Shown: one piece after another, positions 13,343-24,600 of the stretch
How the letters are laid out: each line of letters begins with the position of its first letter
Position numbering within the stretch: position 1 is the stretch's first letter
Assembly: GCF_022965805.1 (NCBI RefSeq)
Contig: NC_133103.1
Location: 50,542,386-50,606,385 of the forward strand
DNA from: Primulina eburnea
Lineage: Eukaryota > Streptophyta > Magnoliopsida > Lamiales > Gesneriaceae
Length of the DNA stretch: 64,000 nucleotides
Direction: 5' to 3'
Notes under the pieces: generated by a model
Database searches by the model: none
The model's input: only the letters and a program-made list of their open reading frames with translations
Told to the model about the DNA's origin: nothing
Position numbers and translations under genes: made by a program

Positions 13343-13354
13343 GCTCTGATACCA
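13343..13354 (-). other. Primer-binding site (tRNA-Met)
   Basis: The minus strand reads TGGTATCAGAGC, complementary to the 3' end of plant initiator tRNA-Met, 2 nt inside the right LTR. This fixes the element orientation. Confidence 0.88.
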
Positions 13355-13356
13355 AC

Positions 13357-16176
13357 TGAAACGTCTACTCGTTTTAAAAATGCGGAAATAAATTTTTTTT
13401 TTTTTAAAAGCTTGCATTTTCGAGATATCATTTAAACACTTCGCATGCATGCGCTCTACAGAAAATATAAGATTTAAAAATGATCTTAAATACTTGACAA
13501 TAAAAATAGTGTCGTTTAAAAATAACTAAACTCATCCATAATCATACGAAAACATAAACTTATAAAAATCTTAAAATCATCAACATATAAAAATATTCAT
13601 CTCCTCTCAATATCATAAATCGTAATGCGGAAAACATGTGTGGTCCTCGGGTCGTGTCACCACACCAGGTCTACCTACTCAGAGTTCAGCACCTCCCGTC
13701 TCCTCATCATTAAGCTCACCTGCATCACACACGCCTAGTGAGTCTAAAGACTCAACACACCTGCACCGTTAATAGCAAATACATATACATAGCACACAAC
13801 AGTGAAAAACATCATACTCAACATACCTTTCATGAACTTTAAAACGTAACATAAACGTGTCGTGTAAAACCATGACGTGTCAAAACAGCTCATCGTTAAT
13901 CATCTTTATCATTCATCATTCATCGTTTATCATTCATCGTTTGTCATTTATCATTTCCTTTGGTGAATTCAGTTCATTAGAGGTGACTATCGTACATCAT
14001 CATTTACGATGGATCCATCATACATAGAACCGCGGTACCGGGCGGCTGTCGGACATCAGTGACAGGATTACCATTTTGCCCTTATAAAATTCGATAGCCA
14101 CTGTGCCTAGGCCTCATCATCATCATCATTTACATATACATCTTAAACATTTACATATAATTCGATAGCCACAACTAATTCCCGTCATTCAAAACATTAT
14201 CATTTTCATCACTTATAAAAATTATGCATCAATGCAATTTTTCTTAAATCCAAGCATGCGACGTATATCTTCATAAAATCTTAAAATCGTGATCATGATG
14301 CATAAACATTTAAAACATCATAAATTTGTGCTCAGGGCGCTGCCACGACCAAAATCTCACCCCGGGTGCAAAATGACCATTTTGCCCTTGGAAACCCAAA
14401 AATTCTCGTTTCAACCCTGGACCTCTAAAATTGACCCGAAGCTTACCAAACTCCTTAAAATGTCCCAAAACATTTTTATAAGCGTTCTTAGACGTAAACT
14501 CGAGCCCATACTACAATTTAATCGATTCGTTTTTAAATTTGGACCGGGGTCCCGGTTTTAACCCGAATCGACTCGAAACTATACCAAATTTTTCCCAACC
14601 TTTTTACCATCCTTAAAAACACTAAAATGTTCCTAAAACCATGTCATTAACCCCTAACCACACGGCTGAAATTTCCAGAACTCCACTAACTCTCGGCCAC
14701 CCCTTTTCTAAAATCCCATTTCAACACATGGCCCCCAATCCCATTACCTTTCGGTCCCCTCCAATCTCCCCACCTGTCCAGCATTTTAATCTCATTCTTA
14801 AGGCTCTAAGAGACCTCCTAAACCAAGCTTAGCCGACACATAAAGCTGCCGAGCAAACCAATGTAGAAATGATCGCTTACACCATGGCAACCGAAGACCC
14901 TATTCCCTTGGCTCGCAAGTTTCGATCCTAGCAACCCGATGGAATCAACCACTAACCAAGCTCAAGTAGACCACTCTCAGATCCCTCTAGAGCCACAAGA
15001 GTGACAACCACGGCCCCATACAACCCATAGCCACCCACATGATCGCTGGCACGCCCGAAGCTCGGCCGAAGCGAAATCACCTAGAACCCGACGGCTACCT
15101 GCTCTCATACTCGACTCTAGCATCAAGTTCCTTAAACCGAGACATGGTTCAACCCTCTAGCATCAGCAACCCACAGCCCCTTGCACAGAAATATATGAAA
15201 CGTGAACAACCATCACAATAATACAATAATTTCATGGAATCGAAAGGTTCTTCATGTACTAGGATAGATCGAAACTTTTCATGCATAAATACAACCACCA
15301 GCATATAAAACGTGTAGGATGCAGAAAAAAACGATACAAAGCGTGCCTTAGGTAGTTGATGAACGAAACGAGACGGAGGAGACACCGGGGAAACTTTTCT
15401 TGGCAAGAATGGTGAAGAAATCCACTCCTTTCAGCTGCTGGGGGTGAAGCCGAGGGGAGGGGTTCTGAAAACGATGGTGTCGGCTGGTGGAAACTATTAG
15501 GTTTAGGTTAAGGTGTGTTTAGGGTAAATTATATAATATAAAAATGGTTAACAAACCAACTAATGGGCTCTTAAATTTATTTTAAAGGTTTAAAAAGATA
15601 TTTAAGCTCAACAAACTTTAAAGTAGGCCCATTAAATCCAAACACACTCCCGAAAAATATTTCGTGTTGGAAAGATTTTGAAAATATTAGCCGAACCCTT
15701 AAAAAGTCACCCGATTCGATAAAATTTGTGTACCGTTAAAAATTAAAATCATGCGGGTAAAAATACCAAGAAAAATACCATTTTTGAAAAGTAGCCTTAA
15801 AAACACTTTATATCAGTTAATAAAAATTAATCATTAAATAAAATAATTTCTCTGAAAATTCTCCGGTCTCCGATCCTCGTTCGAACGTGAAATGCACCTA
15901 GAAACCTTAATGCGTGAACTTTAAAATAAATCATGAATTAAATCCTAGCATGCATGAATTATGCATAAAATGTATAAAATAGTTAAACACGATTTAATGA
16001 AATAAATAAATTCTACCATGCAATAATTATGCATAAAATGCATAAAAATAATTAAACATAATTTAATGAAATAAACAAGCATTTAATGCTTTAAACAATT
16101 TAATAAAATATCAAAGAAATTTAATAACTTGCATGCATGTGGTTCACATGGGCCTTCATATTTTTGGGACGTTACA
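13357..16176 (-). repeat. Right LTR (5' LTR in element orientation)
   Basis: 2820 bp, nearly identical to the left LTR. Clear differences include a shorter (ATC)n run (about 5 units) and a segment near 14065-14100 (ACCATTTTGCCCTTATAAA then ATTCGATAGCCAC) that is absent from the left copy. Confidence 0.93.
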
Positions 16177-16181
16177 GTATT
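16177..16181. repeat. Target-site duplication GTATT (right)
   Basis: Perfect partner of 7981-7985. The pararetrovirus sequence resumes right after it. Confidence 0.92.
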
Positions 16182-17055
16182 AGTTCTAAAACAGATTTTC
16201 TATAGGGTGTTCGGTGCAAATGAATTTGACTCTTCCTTGACCTTATCCCTGCTGGGTATGACTCTCCACCAGTATGGAAATCGGGTTGAGTTTATCTCAT
16301 ATTTATATTTTGAGATCCTACACTTTCTCTTGGTGGCTCCTGAGAAGATGATCAGGTTATGGAGGGTTGTTCACCTCCTGTTGTGTTCATCTTTAGATCT
16401 ACGACCTTGAGGTTTGCAAATGATTATGCAAATTCTTGAAAATCCTCGAGACCAATTCTTTCTAAAGTTGTCATCAGATTAATTTCTTTTTCGAGACAGA
16501 TTTAATTAGATTTATAATTTTTTCTTCTTCAGTTAAAGGTTTTGGCATTACTTTGTCCTTCTATCGTTGATGTAATAAGGGCTCAGTACCAAAAGATGTC
16601 GGTAACCTTCCTTCTGAAGTCCTCTTCTAGAACTTGGTTGTTGTTATAGGGTTTGAAGTCTTGTTCGAATATCTTTTAATATTCCAAGAATTTCTTCCTG
16701 GTTTTCCAGGATTTTCTCCATATTTTGCGGTACATAATATAACATATTGCCATAATTTTGTATTGTCTTCTGAATTTTTTTAAGATCTCCAGAGAGATTA
16801 GAGGAATCTGGTACTATTTCTAAGAACCTATTATTTTGAATCATAAGTTTACCTTAACATTTTGAGAAGTTCCTTTTTGATATATAACATTGGTTAGATT
16901 TTCCTGTTTCAAATATTCCAAATTTTTAGAATATTTCTTGCAAAGAATTAATCTCGAATCTAGGTTCGGATTCATGTAATTTGAGAAAATTCTTCTCCTC
17001 AATCATTCAATTACTCGGTAATAATAAATTTGTATATTTGAAATACTTTTACCTA
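16182..17055 (-). pseudogene. Leader and N-terminal frame of the pararetrovirus
   Basis: This viral sequence lies between the primer site and the LTR-element insertion. A 66-codon open segment (16844-16644, minus) is rich in Asn, Ile, Leu and Lys with heptad-like spacing (NMEKILENQEEILGILKDIR), suggesting a coiled coil. Beyond it, readable sequence with stops leads to the insertion point and then to the capsid-like frame at 7980. The plus-strand frame at 16129-16410 is a shadow. Confidence 0.55.
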
Positions 17056-17068
17056 GGCTCTGATACCA
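17056..17068 (-). other. Pararetroviral primer-binding site
   Basis: The minus strand reads TGGTATCAGAGCC, the tRNA-Met primer site that defines the origin of caulimovirid genomes. No LTR accompanies it on the right side, which fits a virus rather than an LTR retrotransposon. Confidence 0.75.
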
Positions 17069-17069
17069 T

Positions 17070-17441
17070 TTTCGCTCAGAAATTCGATCATTATAATATA
17101 TAAGGGTGTTTTTGTCAATTTTTTCATTTTGAGAGAGTTTAGGCAAAGTTTTGTAGGTTCAGGGAGTTGCGATAAAATTAAATTTGGGTTTGGAAATTTA
17201 ATTCTAATTTTTCCTTTCAGTTTTAGTTTATTTTTAAATTTTGTTTTCAAATTGTTGATACGATATTGATTTGGTGTCGACGTGGTTACGATTATCAAAG
17301 AGTAAAGAGATGGAGAATAAAATTCCAAAGAATCCAACAAATAAAATAGTTTGGACGAAAAGTGTAAACAGGTGTAAATCCGACGCTCCTTCAGTCAGAT
17401 TCTAATTCTAAATTTCTCCGGCTTACCTTTGCGATCGATCA
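17070..17441 (+). promoter_or_regulatory. 5' flank and probable promoter of the ACD11-like gene
   Basis: 372 bp between the viral primer site and the ACD11 ATG. A TATA-like run (TATAATATATAAG) is at about 17093-17105, and the stretch before the ATG is TC-rich (TAAATTTCTCCGGC). The minus frame 17340-17053 has no recognisable content. The upstream limit is set by the viral remnant. Confidence 0.4.
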
Positions 17442-18484
17442 ATGGCGAATGAAGATGGAGCCAAACCGCTGAAGAAAATGGCGGAAGCCTTCGAAGAGCT
17501 AGCAAGTATTTTAAATACAGCCGACCCAGATGGAGAAGAAGCCAGAATTGAATTGGGGACCTTTTCTCGAGCATGTTCTCTCGTTTCCCCTCTTTTCCGC
17601 TGCCTTGGCATCGCATTTAAGTTCGCCGAACTCGATTACGTAGCAAAGGTATAGTTTTTCCCGTGTTTGATTGATTGTTTCAAATCTTTTTAATGATTTT
17701 TAGGATCATTGTATTTTTTTTTTTTTTGAAATTGTTGATTTGCTGATTGAAAGTTGTGGTCGTTCCGTGGAGGTTGAGAACTGGTGGTGGTGCGGTGGTG
17801 AAAATCATAGGATGTAATGGAAATTCATATTTATGTGTATATATTTCAGGTGCATATGAAATTTAGACTAGTTTAAAGTACTTTTATTTCACCTCTTAAA
17901 TGAATTTCTTTACTTCTCATGGGTACGTGGATTATTAGCAGAAGTATGGTTGATTTGCGGTGGGATTCGGCATCCACACTGCTAAGATACCGAGGCTACG
18001 TGTTTTGTTCATGTCATTCCTAATTTTTATGTGTCAAGTATTTGTGAATTTGCTTGTTTTGCATCAATATGTATGTGATTTTGTGTTCTTAATGCCAAGA
18101 TTTTAGCTCATAATGTGGGATTTCTAAAAATTTCGTGGGAATAGATGTTGATAGTTGCTCAAAAAAAGAGTGGATGCTGCCACACAATTTTGTTTTTGTA
18201 GAATCATCAGCAATCCCGTAGCCATGTCATTATGATCCCTTACAAGTTACAACCATTTATCTTGTGTGTAGTGGGACTATGTATAGTCTGTGGTACCCTA
18301 AAACTCGAAAATTATGCTAGAAACTCTTGAAAATTTTCAAGTGAATGGCTTCATTTTATAGGCAAGAAGCAAGCCTTTCCTCCAATCCATGTTGAACATC
18401 TTCCGATCACCTGTTGGGCAAGAAAGGAGGTGGTTTGTTGGTTAAGCAAGCATGATGATGATACTTCCTATGTATGCATGCATG

Positions 18485-18519
<35 letters not shown>

Positions 18520-18552
18520 TTTAAATATTTGATTTAGTTATTTAAATCTTAT

Positions 18553-18603
<51 letters not shown>

Positions 18604-21600
18604 AATTATTAACACTATGTAATAATAAAATATTACATAAACCTAATTATGGGGTATTACAATCTCCCCATCTTGAAGGAATCTGGTCTCCAGATTCGAA
18701 TAGCTCTGGGTATTGTTGTCTAACATCCTCTTCTTTCTCCCAAGTGGCTTTCTCAATATTTTGGTTCCTCCAGAGTACTACGAGTTGAACTTGTCTATTG
18801 TGAATTTCTTTGATTCTCTGATCAAGTATCCGAACAGGTTGTTCTTCGTATGTCAAATCTCCTTCTAGGGTTACATGTGCAGGGTCCTCTATGGGTGTTG
18901 AGTCAGAGAAGCATTTTCTTAATTGGGATACATGAAATAGATTATGTATTCCGGATAGTGTCTTAGGTAGCTGGAGTTGGTAGGCTACAGGTCCTATTCT
19001 TTTCAGAATTTCAAAGGGACCTGCAAATCGAGGTTGTAAATTTCCCTTTTTCCCTGTTTTTCGGATTCCTTTCCTGGGAGATATTTTGAGGAATACTTGG
19101 ATCTACTGCTGCAAATACTAAGTCCTTTCTTCTTTTGTCAGCATAGCTCTTTTGTCGGCTTTGAGCTGATTGTATCCTTTGCTTGATGACTTGTACTTTA
19201 TCAATTGCCTCTTGTATAATATCTGGCTTTATGGATCGAGTTTTCCCATCTTTGGTGCGCCGCCAGTCTTCAAGATCCCAGTTCAGAGGGGAACGACATT
19301 TTCGTCCCTATAAAGCTTCATTAGGAGCCATTTGAATTGTAATCTGGTAGCTGTAGTTATATACAAATTCTATAAGGGGTAGATGATTTTTCCAGTTGTC
19401 TCCGAAATCTAAAACACGGGTGCAGAGCATATCTTCCAAAGTCTGGATATTTCTTTTAGATTGTCTTTCTGTCTCAGGGTGAGATGTTGTGCTGAAATTC
19501 AACTTTGTCACAAGGCATTTCTGAAGCTTCTTCCACAATCTTCCTTCTTCAATGAGACGGGTACACAAATCCGTTTACGATAGCAAAATATATCCTGAGG
19601 GTTGGTGGTGAAATCAGAATCTTGCCCTCCCTTGGTCTCTTTGAGTTTCATTACATTGATCTAGGTCTCTTTGAGCTTCATTACATCGGGATCAAAGTCC
19701 TGATTTTGCTTGATTCTGGTGTTGAATTCTGGTTCAACTCTTAGTCCTGCTAGATGGCCACGTGAAAATATGTGTAACAAGTTTTTGACTTGCCTTGCTC
19801 AGATCGGTTAGTTTCCTTTCGTCCAAGATGGGTTATACTGGCTCTACTCGAAGCATCTGCCACCACGTTGGCCTTCCCGGGCTTCTAGGAATTCCATCCA
19901 CCTATGTTGTCTCATATTTAACTTTTTTGAGTAAATAAGTACTTCAAACTCTTGTGGTCAGTATAATGTCAAAGGTCGCACCGTATAAATAATGCTGTCA
20001 TTTTGCTAGGGCAAATACTATTGCACCCAACTCCAAATCATGAGTCAAATAGTTATTCTTATGAATCTTTAACTTCCTTGAAGCATAGGCAACGATCTTT
20101 CCATTTTGCATGAATACGCAGGCCAATCCTTTTTTGGAAGCATCAGTGTAAACCGTAAACCCTTCTGTTCCTTATGGTAGAGTTAAGACTAGTAAGCATT
20201 TTTTTTAGTACCTGAAAGATTTATTCGCACATTTGGTTCCATTGAAACGTATTATCTTTGTGAGTAAGTTAGGTTAGTGGAGCTGCAATATTTGCGAAGT
20301 CTTGGATGAATTTACGATAGTATCCTGTTAGGCCAAGAAAGCTTCGAACTTCAGTTACATTACATGGTTGCTTCCACTGCATTATTGCATCTATCTTAGT
20401 AGGATCTACTTCAAGGCCATTTCCGGAAATTATGTGGCCCAAGAATGTTTGGAGAACTGTCATAAGATGATGAGCATGTTCTTCCTTGCTTGGAGTAAAC
20501 AAGGATGTCGTCGATTAAAATGACTGCGAATTTGTCTAAATATGGTTGGAAGACTCGATGCATCAGATCCATGAAAGTAGCTGGAACATTTGTCAATCCG
20601 AACGGCATCACTAAAAATTCATATTGATCATACCGAGTGTTAAAAGTAGTCTTGGGTATATCCTCTTCTCGGATCCGCATCTGGTAGCATACTTGCCTTA
20701 GGTCCAATTTCGAATAAACTTTGGATCCTTGAAGAGCATCGAACAGTTCGTCAATACGCAGCAGTGGATACTTGGTCTTTATAGTGAGATTATTTAGATC
20801 TCGATAGTCGATGCATAGTCTTAATGTGCCATCTTTCTTTTTTATGAATAACACCTGGGCTCCCAAGGTGATGAGCTGGGTTGTATGTATTTTCAGTCAA
20901 TAAGCTCTGTAATTGGATCTTTAATTCTTTTAATTCTACAGGTGCCATTCGGTATGGGATCTTGGACTTGGGCATTGTTCCGGGTGAGAGCTTGATAGAG
21001 AACTCAATCTCTCTTTGCTGAGGCAAGGAATTTTTTTCTTACGGAAAAACATCGGGAAAGTTTTGAACAATAGAGATTTCAGATACCTTAAGTTGATCAT
21101 GTGACTTATTGATCATATAGGCTAGAAATCCATTCCTTCTTTTTTAATGATAGCCTGAGCTTTTTTGGCAACTATTGGTGTTACGAGGAAAGACTCCACC
21201 TTGTGGTTTCCAAATTTCGTGTCTCCCAAATTTGTGAGTTTTACTTTTTTGGAATAACAACCTAATTGTGCTTGGTGTCTAAACAACAAGTACATCCCTA
21301 ATATGACATCCTAACCTTGTATATGAAGCTCAATTAAATCAGCCATATATGTTTCCTCATCAATTTCTAGAGGACAGTCTTTATAGAGAACTTCGCTAAG
21401 TAACTTATTTCCCATTGGTAAACTAATTTCCAGGATATATGCTAGTTTTATATATGGTGTCTCTAGATGGTGAACAAAAGCGCTAGGAACAAAAGAGTGT
21501 GTCGCTCCAGAGTCAAATAAAACTTTTCCAGTTTTTGAAAGCAGAAGAATTGTATTTTCAACTACACAGTGGGATCGATATTGCCTTCATTTCTTGTGAG

Positions 21601-24600
21601 TGCAAAAACTCTGGCTGGAATCTTCCGTTTTTGAGTAGTTGGAGCCGGTATATGCTGAGATTCTGGTGGACATTCTTGAATACGATGTTGATCATTTCCA
21701 CGAACCAAGCATTTCCCATTCTTTCTCCAGCATCTGTCTTCATTGTGATTAGCTAACCCACGGTATCTGCATCTTTTCTTGTTAGCTCCTTCTCGAAAAT
21801 TTTGTTTTGACGGACCTTCTTTCTTGCCATGCTGAATTTCGTTCTCATATCTTCTCTTCTTTTGGTTGTTTTCGGGGAAATTGGGGTTACAGGATCTTTT
21901 TTCTGCTTCTTCTCTTTTAAGGAGTGTTTTAATTTCTGGGTTGACTGCGATATTGTAATCGGTTAGCACTGAGGATAGCGTTGACCAGCGGATTTCTAGT
22001 TTTAACCTTTCTACGAACTTTCTTGTCTTCTTGGTTCATCTTCCATAAATTGAGGGGCGTACTGGATTAAGCGGTGAAACTCAGCCTCGTATTGAGCTAC
22101 TGTCATAGATCCTTGAACCAGATCCATAAACTCCCTTTCTTGAGTGTTTCGTACAACTTGGGTCATATATTTTCCTTCGAATTCTCTTGTGAAGTTCTCC
22201 CATGTCCTGGGGTTATTATTTCGGCTCCACTAATGATCTATGACTTTCCATCAGTTGTATGCAACATCCTCGAATTGGTAAGTAGATAAATTTATTTTCT
22301 GTTCATCAGAGTAGTTATGAACTAAAAATATCTTCTTGATCTTTGTCAACCAAGACTCAGCTTGGGTTGCATCTGGGGTCCTTTCGAACCTAGAAGGATT
22401 GAATCGAAGGAAACGTTCAAAGATCCGATCACCCGCATCCTGGTTTCTTTGTGGATTCTGGCAATATTGAAAGAATTGTTGCATCATCTTGAGCATATGG
22501 CGAGGATTCGGTTCTTCTTGTTGTATGTGTTCCTCTCTATGCTGATGATTTTGATATTCTTGGCTCCTTGCATGGTTGCTTCCATTCGAAGATGCCATCA
22601 ATTTGCTATAATGGATTATTCTCATAATATAAGAACTTGTGCAATAAAACTTTTAAGCTAATCAATAACACATACAATCTTATAATTATCATACTAGAAA
22701 AGTAGTCATCATTTACAGAGAAAACTGATAACTACCCGAGAAATTATCATCAAGTCATAAAATTTATACCACATCAAATCTTTCTACTACAACCTATTTA
22801 TACGAGATATCATCAATTGTGCAAAACAAAATGTGATGATTTAGTGTTTATTTTTTAAATACTAGAACTAAAAACAATACTACTAATAGCCATAGTCTGG
22901 TACTACTCTTCAATGGTAACAGTTGACTCGGTGTCGGAAGCCACCTCATCATCTGATATCTCTATAATAACCTCGTTACCAACATTTCCAAACAGAGGTA
23001 AAGGATTCTCTCCCCATAAAGGTCCTAGCTGTGCTATCAATGGTGGCTCATCGGGAAACTCCTCCGGGTCGGACTCATACTCACCCTCTGTCAGCCAAGC
23101 ATCCTCCTCTTAAGCGTGTTTGACTTGGGGTAATTCTGGGACGGGTGACCTCCTGGAAAGTTTTCTAGGGTGCGTATGAGTGAGGACATAAGCACGCTGA
23201 AAAGACTCATCTTGGTATAGCGAGGACAGTCGTCGAATTTGGGGCGTTACATAGTCAATATTCTAAACGGCCACCTGACGCCTAGGCAGCGTGTAGACGG
23301 TTTTTTATAGCCTATATCTCTAATTCTTCTTCTAATTCGCTGTCATATTTCTCCAACACTTCATTTATATCGATTCAAATATAAAATCTATGATATTAGT
23401 TTGAAGTATATATTATGTTACATGTCTTTTTTAAAAAATGTATATATTGATAAACATGATACTAATGCGTTTGAAATATCATGATAAAAAAAATTATAGG
23501 TGATGGGCTTTTAATTTCTATTTTTTCCCCAGAGACGTCGCCTTTGTAAAAATCGAGGCGGTGAACGATCACCGAAGGCCTTGACGGCGTCTTTTAGAAC
23601 AGTGTGTACTAGACAATCTTAGGCGACACCTTTTAGAACATTGTGTATGGTGCATTCACTCACCATACACTTTTGTAATTTTCAAGAAAAGCCATACTTG
23701 ATAAGCACATTTAAAATATACGTTTTACATTGTTATTTGTGTATTTGAGGCTCTCATAGTAACATGATATCAGGTGGAGGATCTTTCAGAGGCGTCAAAA
23801 TCAATATCAACTTTACCGGTGATGATGGCTGGTGATATTGAAGCTAATTGTGTAAGGATAGCCGGGAGCCATACGAGGAATCTTCTCAGAGTGAAGCGTG
23901 GGATTGACATGGTCAAAGTTTTGTTCGAGCAGATTATTGTTACAGAGTACGTGCGATTCCAGACCCTTTCACCTTATAATTATAATTGCGTCATCATGCT
24001 GCTCTTATTTGTCTCGCTCAGACTAGACAGCTTGTGCCTGTGCCTTTGGTGTCACAATGAATATGCTGGTGCTAAAAAAATTGGCTATTCAAAATTACAT
24101 TGTTTAGTGAAATGCATGATTTCACCACTCGCGAACTTGTTATTTAAATCCTTTTTTCCTTCTAATATTTGCTTCTATCTTATTGCTTGCTCAATAGTTT
24201 TTAAAACGAATTTGCTCAATAGTTTTTAAGCTGAGTAATTGCCTTTACCATTTATAGTTCTGGAGTATATATATAACATTAGAGGAGCGAGAGCATAAAG
24301 GCATTATTACTGGCTATATAGAGTGAGGTTTTTGAGTTTGTATCGACTTGTAGGATTTTTAACCACCGAAAAGAAAATTGAAGAAATTTTTGTTGATGTA
24401 CGACCATTCCAAGATTCAACTTGATTGAGAAAAGTGTAATAAAACTAATGGTTATCATAAAGAATTAGGATATGGTAATAAGCGGCACTAACTGTTGGCT
24501 TTAAATCCAAATTAATGTAATTAAACTAATGGTTATTTTGCAAATTTTCATGATATGTTAACGACACAAACTGTTGACTTTATATCCGACTTAGGTTATC

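Larger units (their letters stand above)
10796..13356 (-). other. Non-coding interior of the LTR retrotransposon
   Basis: 2561 bp with no frame showing gag, protease, RT, RNase H or integrase motifs on either strand. The frames at 13030-13450 (minus) are short and featureless. At 12530-12800 there are recurring degenerate motifs such as GGTCCTTAAAATTCTCAA and GGTCCCTTAAATTTTA. Mobility would need proteins supplied by another element. Confidence 0.8.
7986..16176 (-). mobile_element. Young non-autonomous LTR retrotransposon (LARD-like), minus orientation
   Basis: The two LTRs (7986-10795 and 13357-16176) begin TGAAACGTCTACTCG and end GGGACGTTACA. They are flanked by the perfect 5-bp target duplication GTATT (7981-7985, 16177-16181). 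A tRNA-Met primer site, read on the minus strand, abuts the right LTR (13343-13354), and a polypurine tract abuts the left LTR. Transcription is therefore right to left. The 2.56-kb interior has no gag or pol. By eye the LTRs differ by roughly 15 substitutions plus a few small indels over 2.8 kb, indicating recent insertion. The element splits the pararetrovirus capsid region. Confidence 0.93.
1641..17068 (-). mobile_element. Endogenous pararetrovirus (Caulimoviridae-like), nested and decayed
   Basis: In minus-strand order from 17068 there is a tRNA-Met primer site, a leader/coiled-coil frame, capsid-like protein with a degenerate zinc knuckle, a movement-protein-like segment, aspartic protease, reverse transcriptase with YIDD, RNase H, and a transactivator-like tail. 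Every section carries stops or frameshifts, so the copy is dead. Capsid before movement protein before a separate pol is the cavemovirus/solendovirus arrangement as I know it; petuviruses and florendoviruses have the movement protein first. A younger LTR element splits the copy between 7986 and 16176. Net viral length, without that insert, is about 6-7 kb. Confidence 0.82.
18651..22640 (-). mobile_element. Degenerate Ty3/gypsy chromovirus in ACD11 intron 1
   Basis: In minus-strand order: gag, protease, RT/RNase H, integrase, chromodomain-like tail, then a polypurine tract (AAGATGGGGAGAT, 18662-18674) and the start of a 3' LTR (TGTAATACCCC, from 18661 downward). The element is antisense to the host gene. 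A matching 5' LTR and primer site were not found at the right end, so it is probably truncated there. Multiple stops and frameshifts show that it is inactive. The gag-pol order and chromodomain place it among plant chromoviruses, most likely the Tekay/Del group. Confidence 0.85.

Noticed and set aside
18480..18600. CRISPR-like or satellite array
   Set aside because: Simple AT dinucleotide runs in a plant intron; no spacer structure.
22913..23113. 66-codon Ser/Thr-rich plus-strand frame
   Set aside because: The opposite strand has the more protein-like composition over the same interval.
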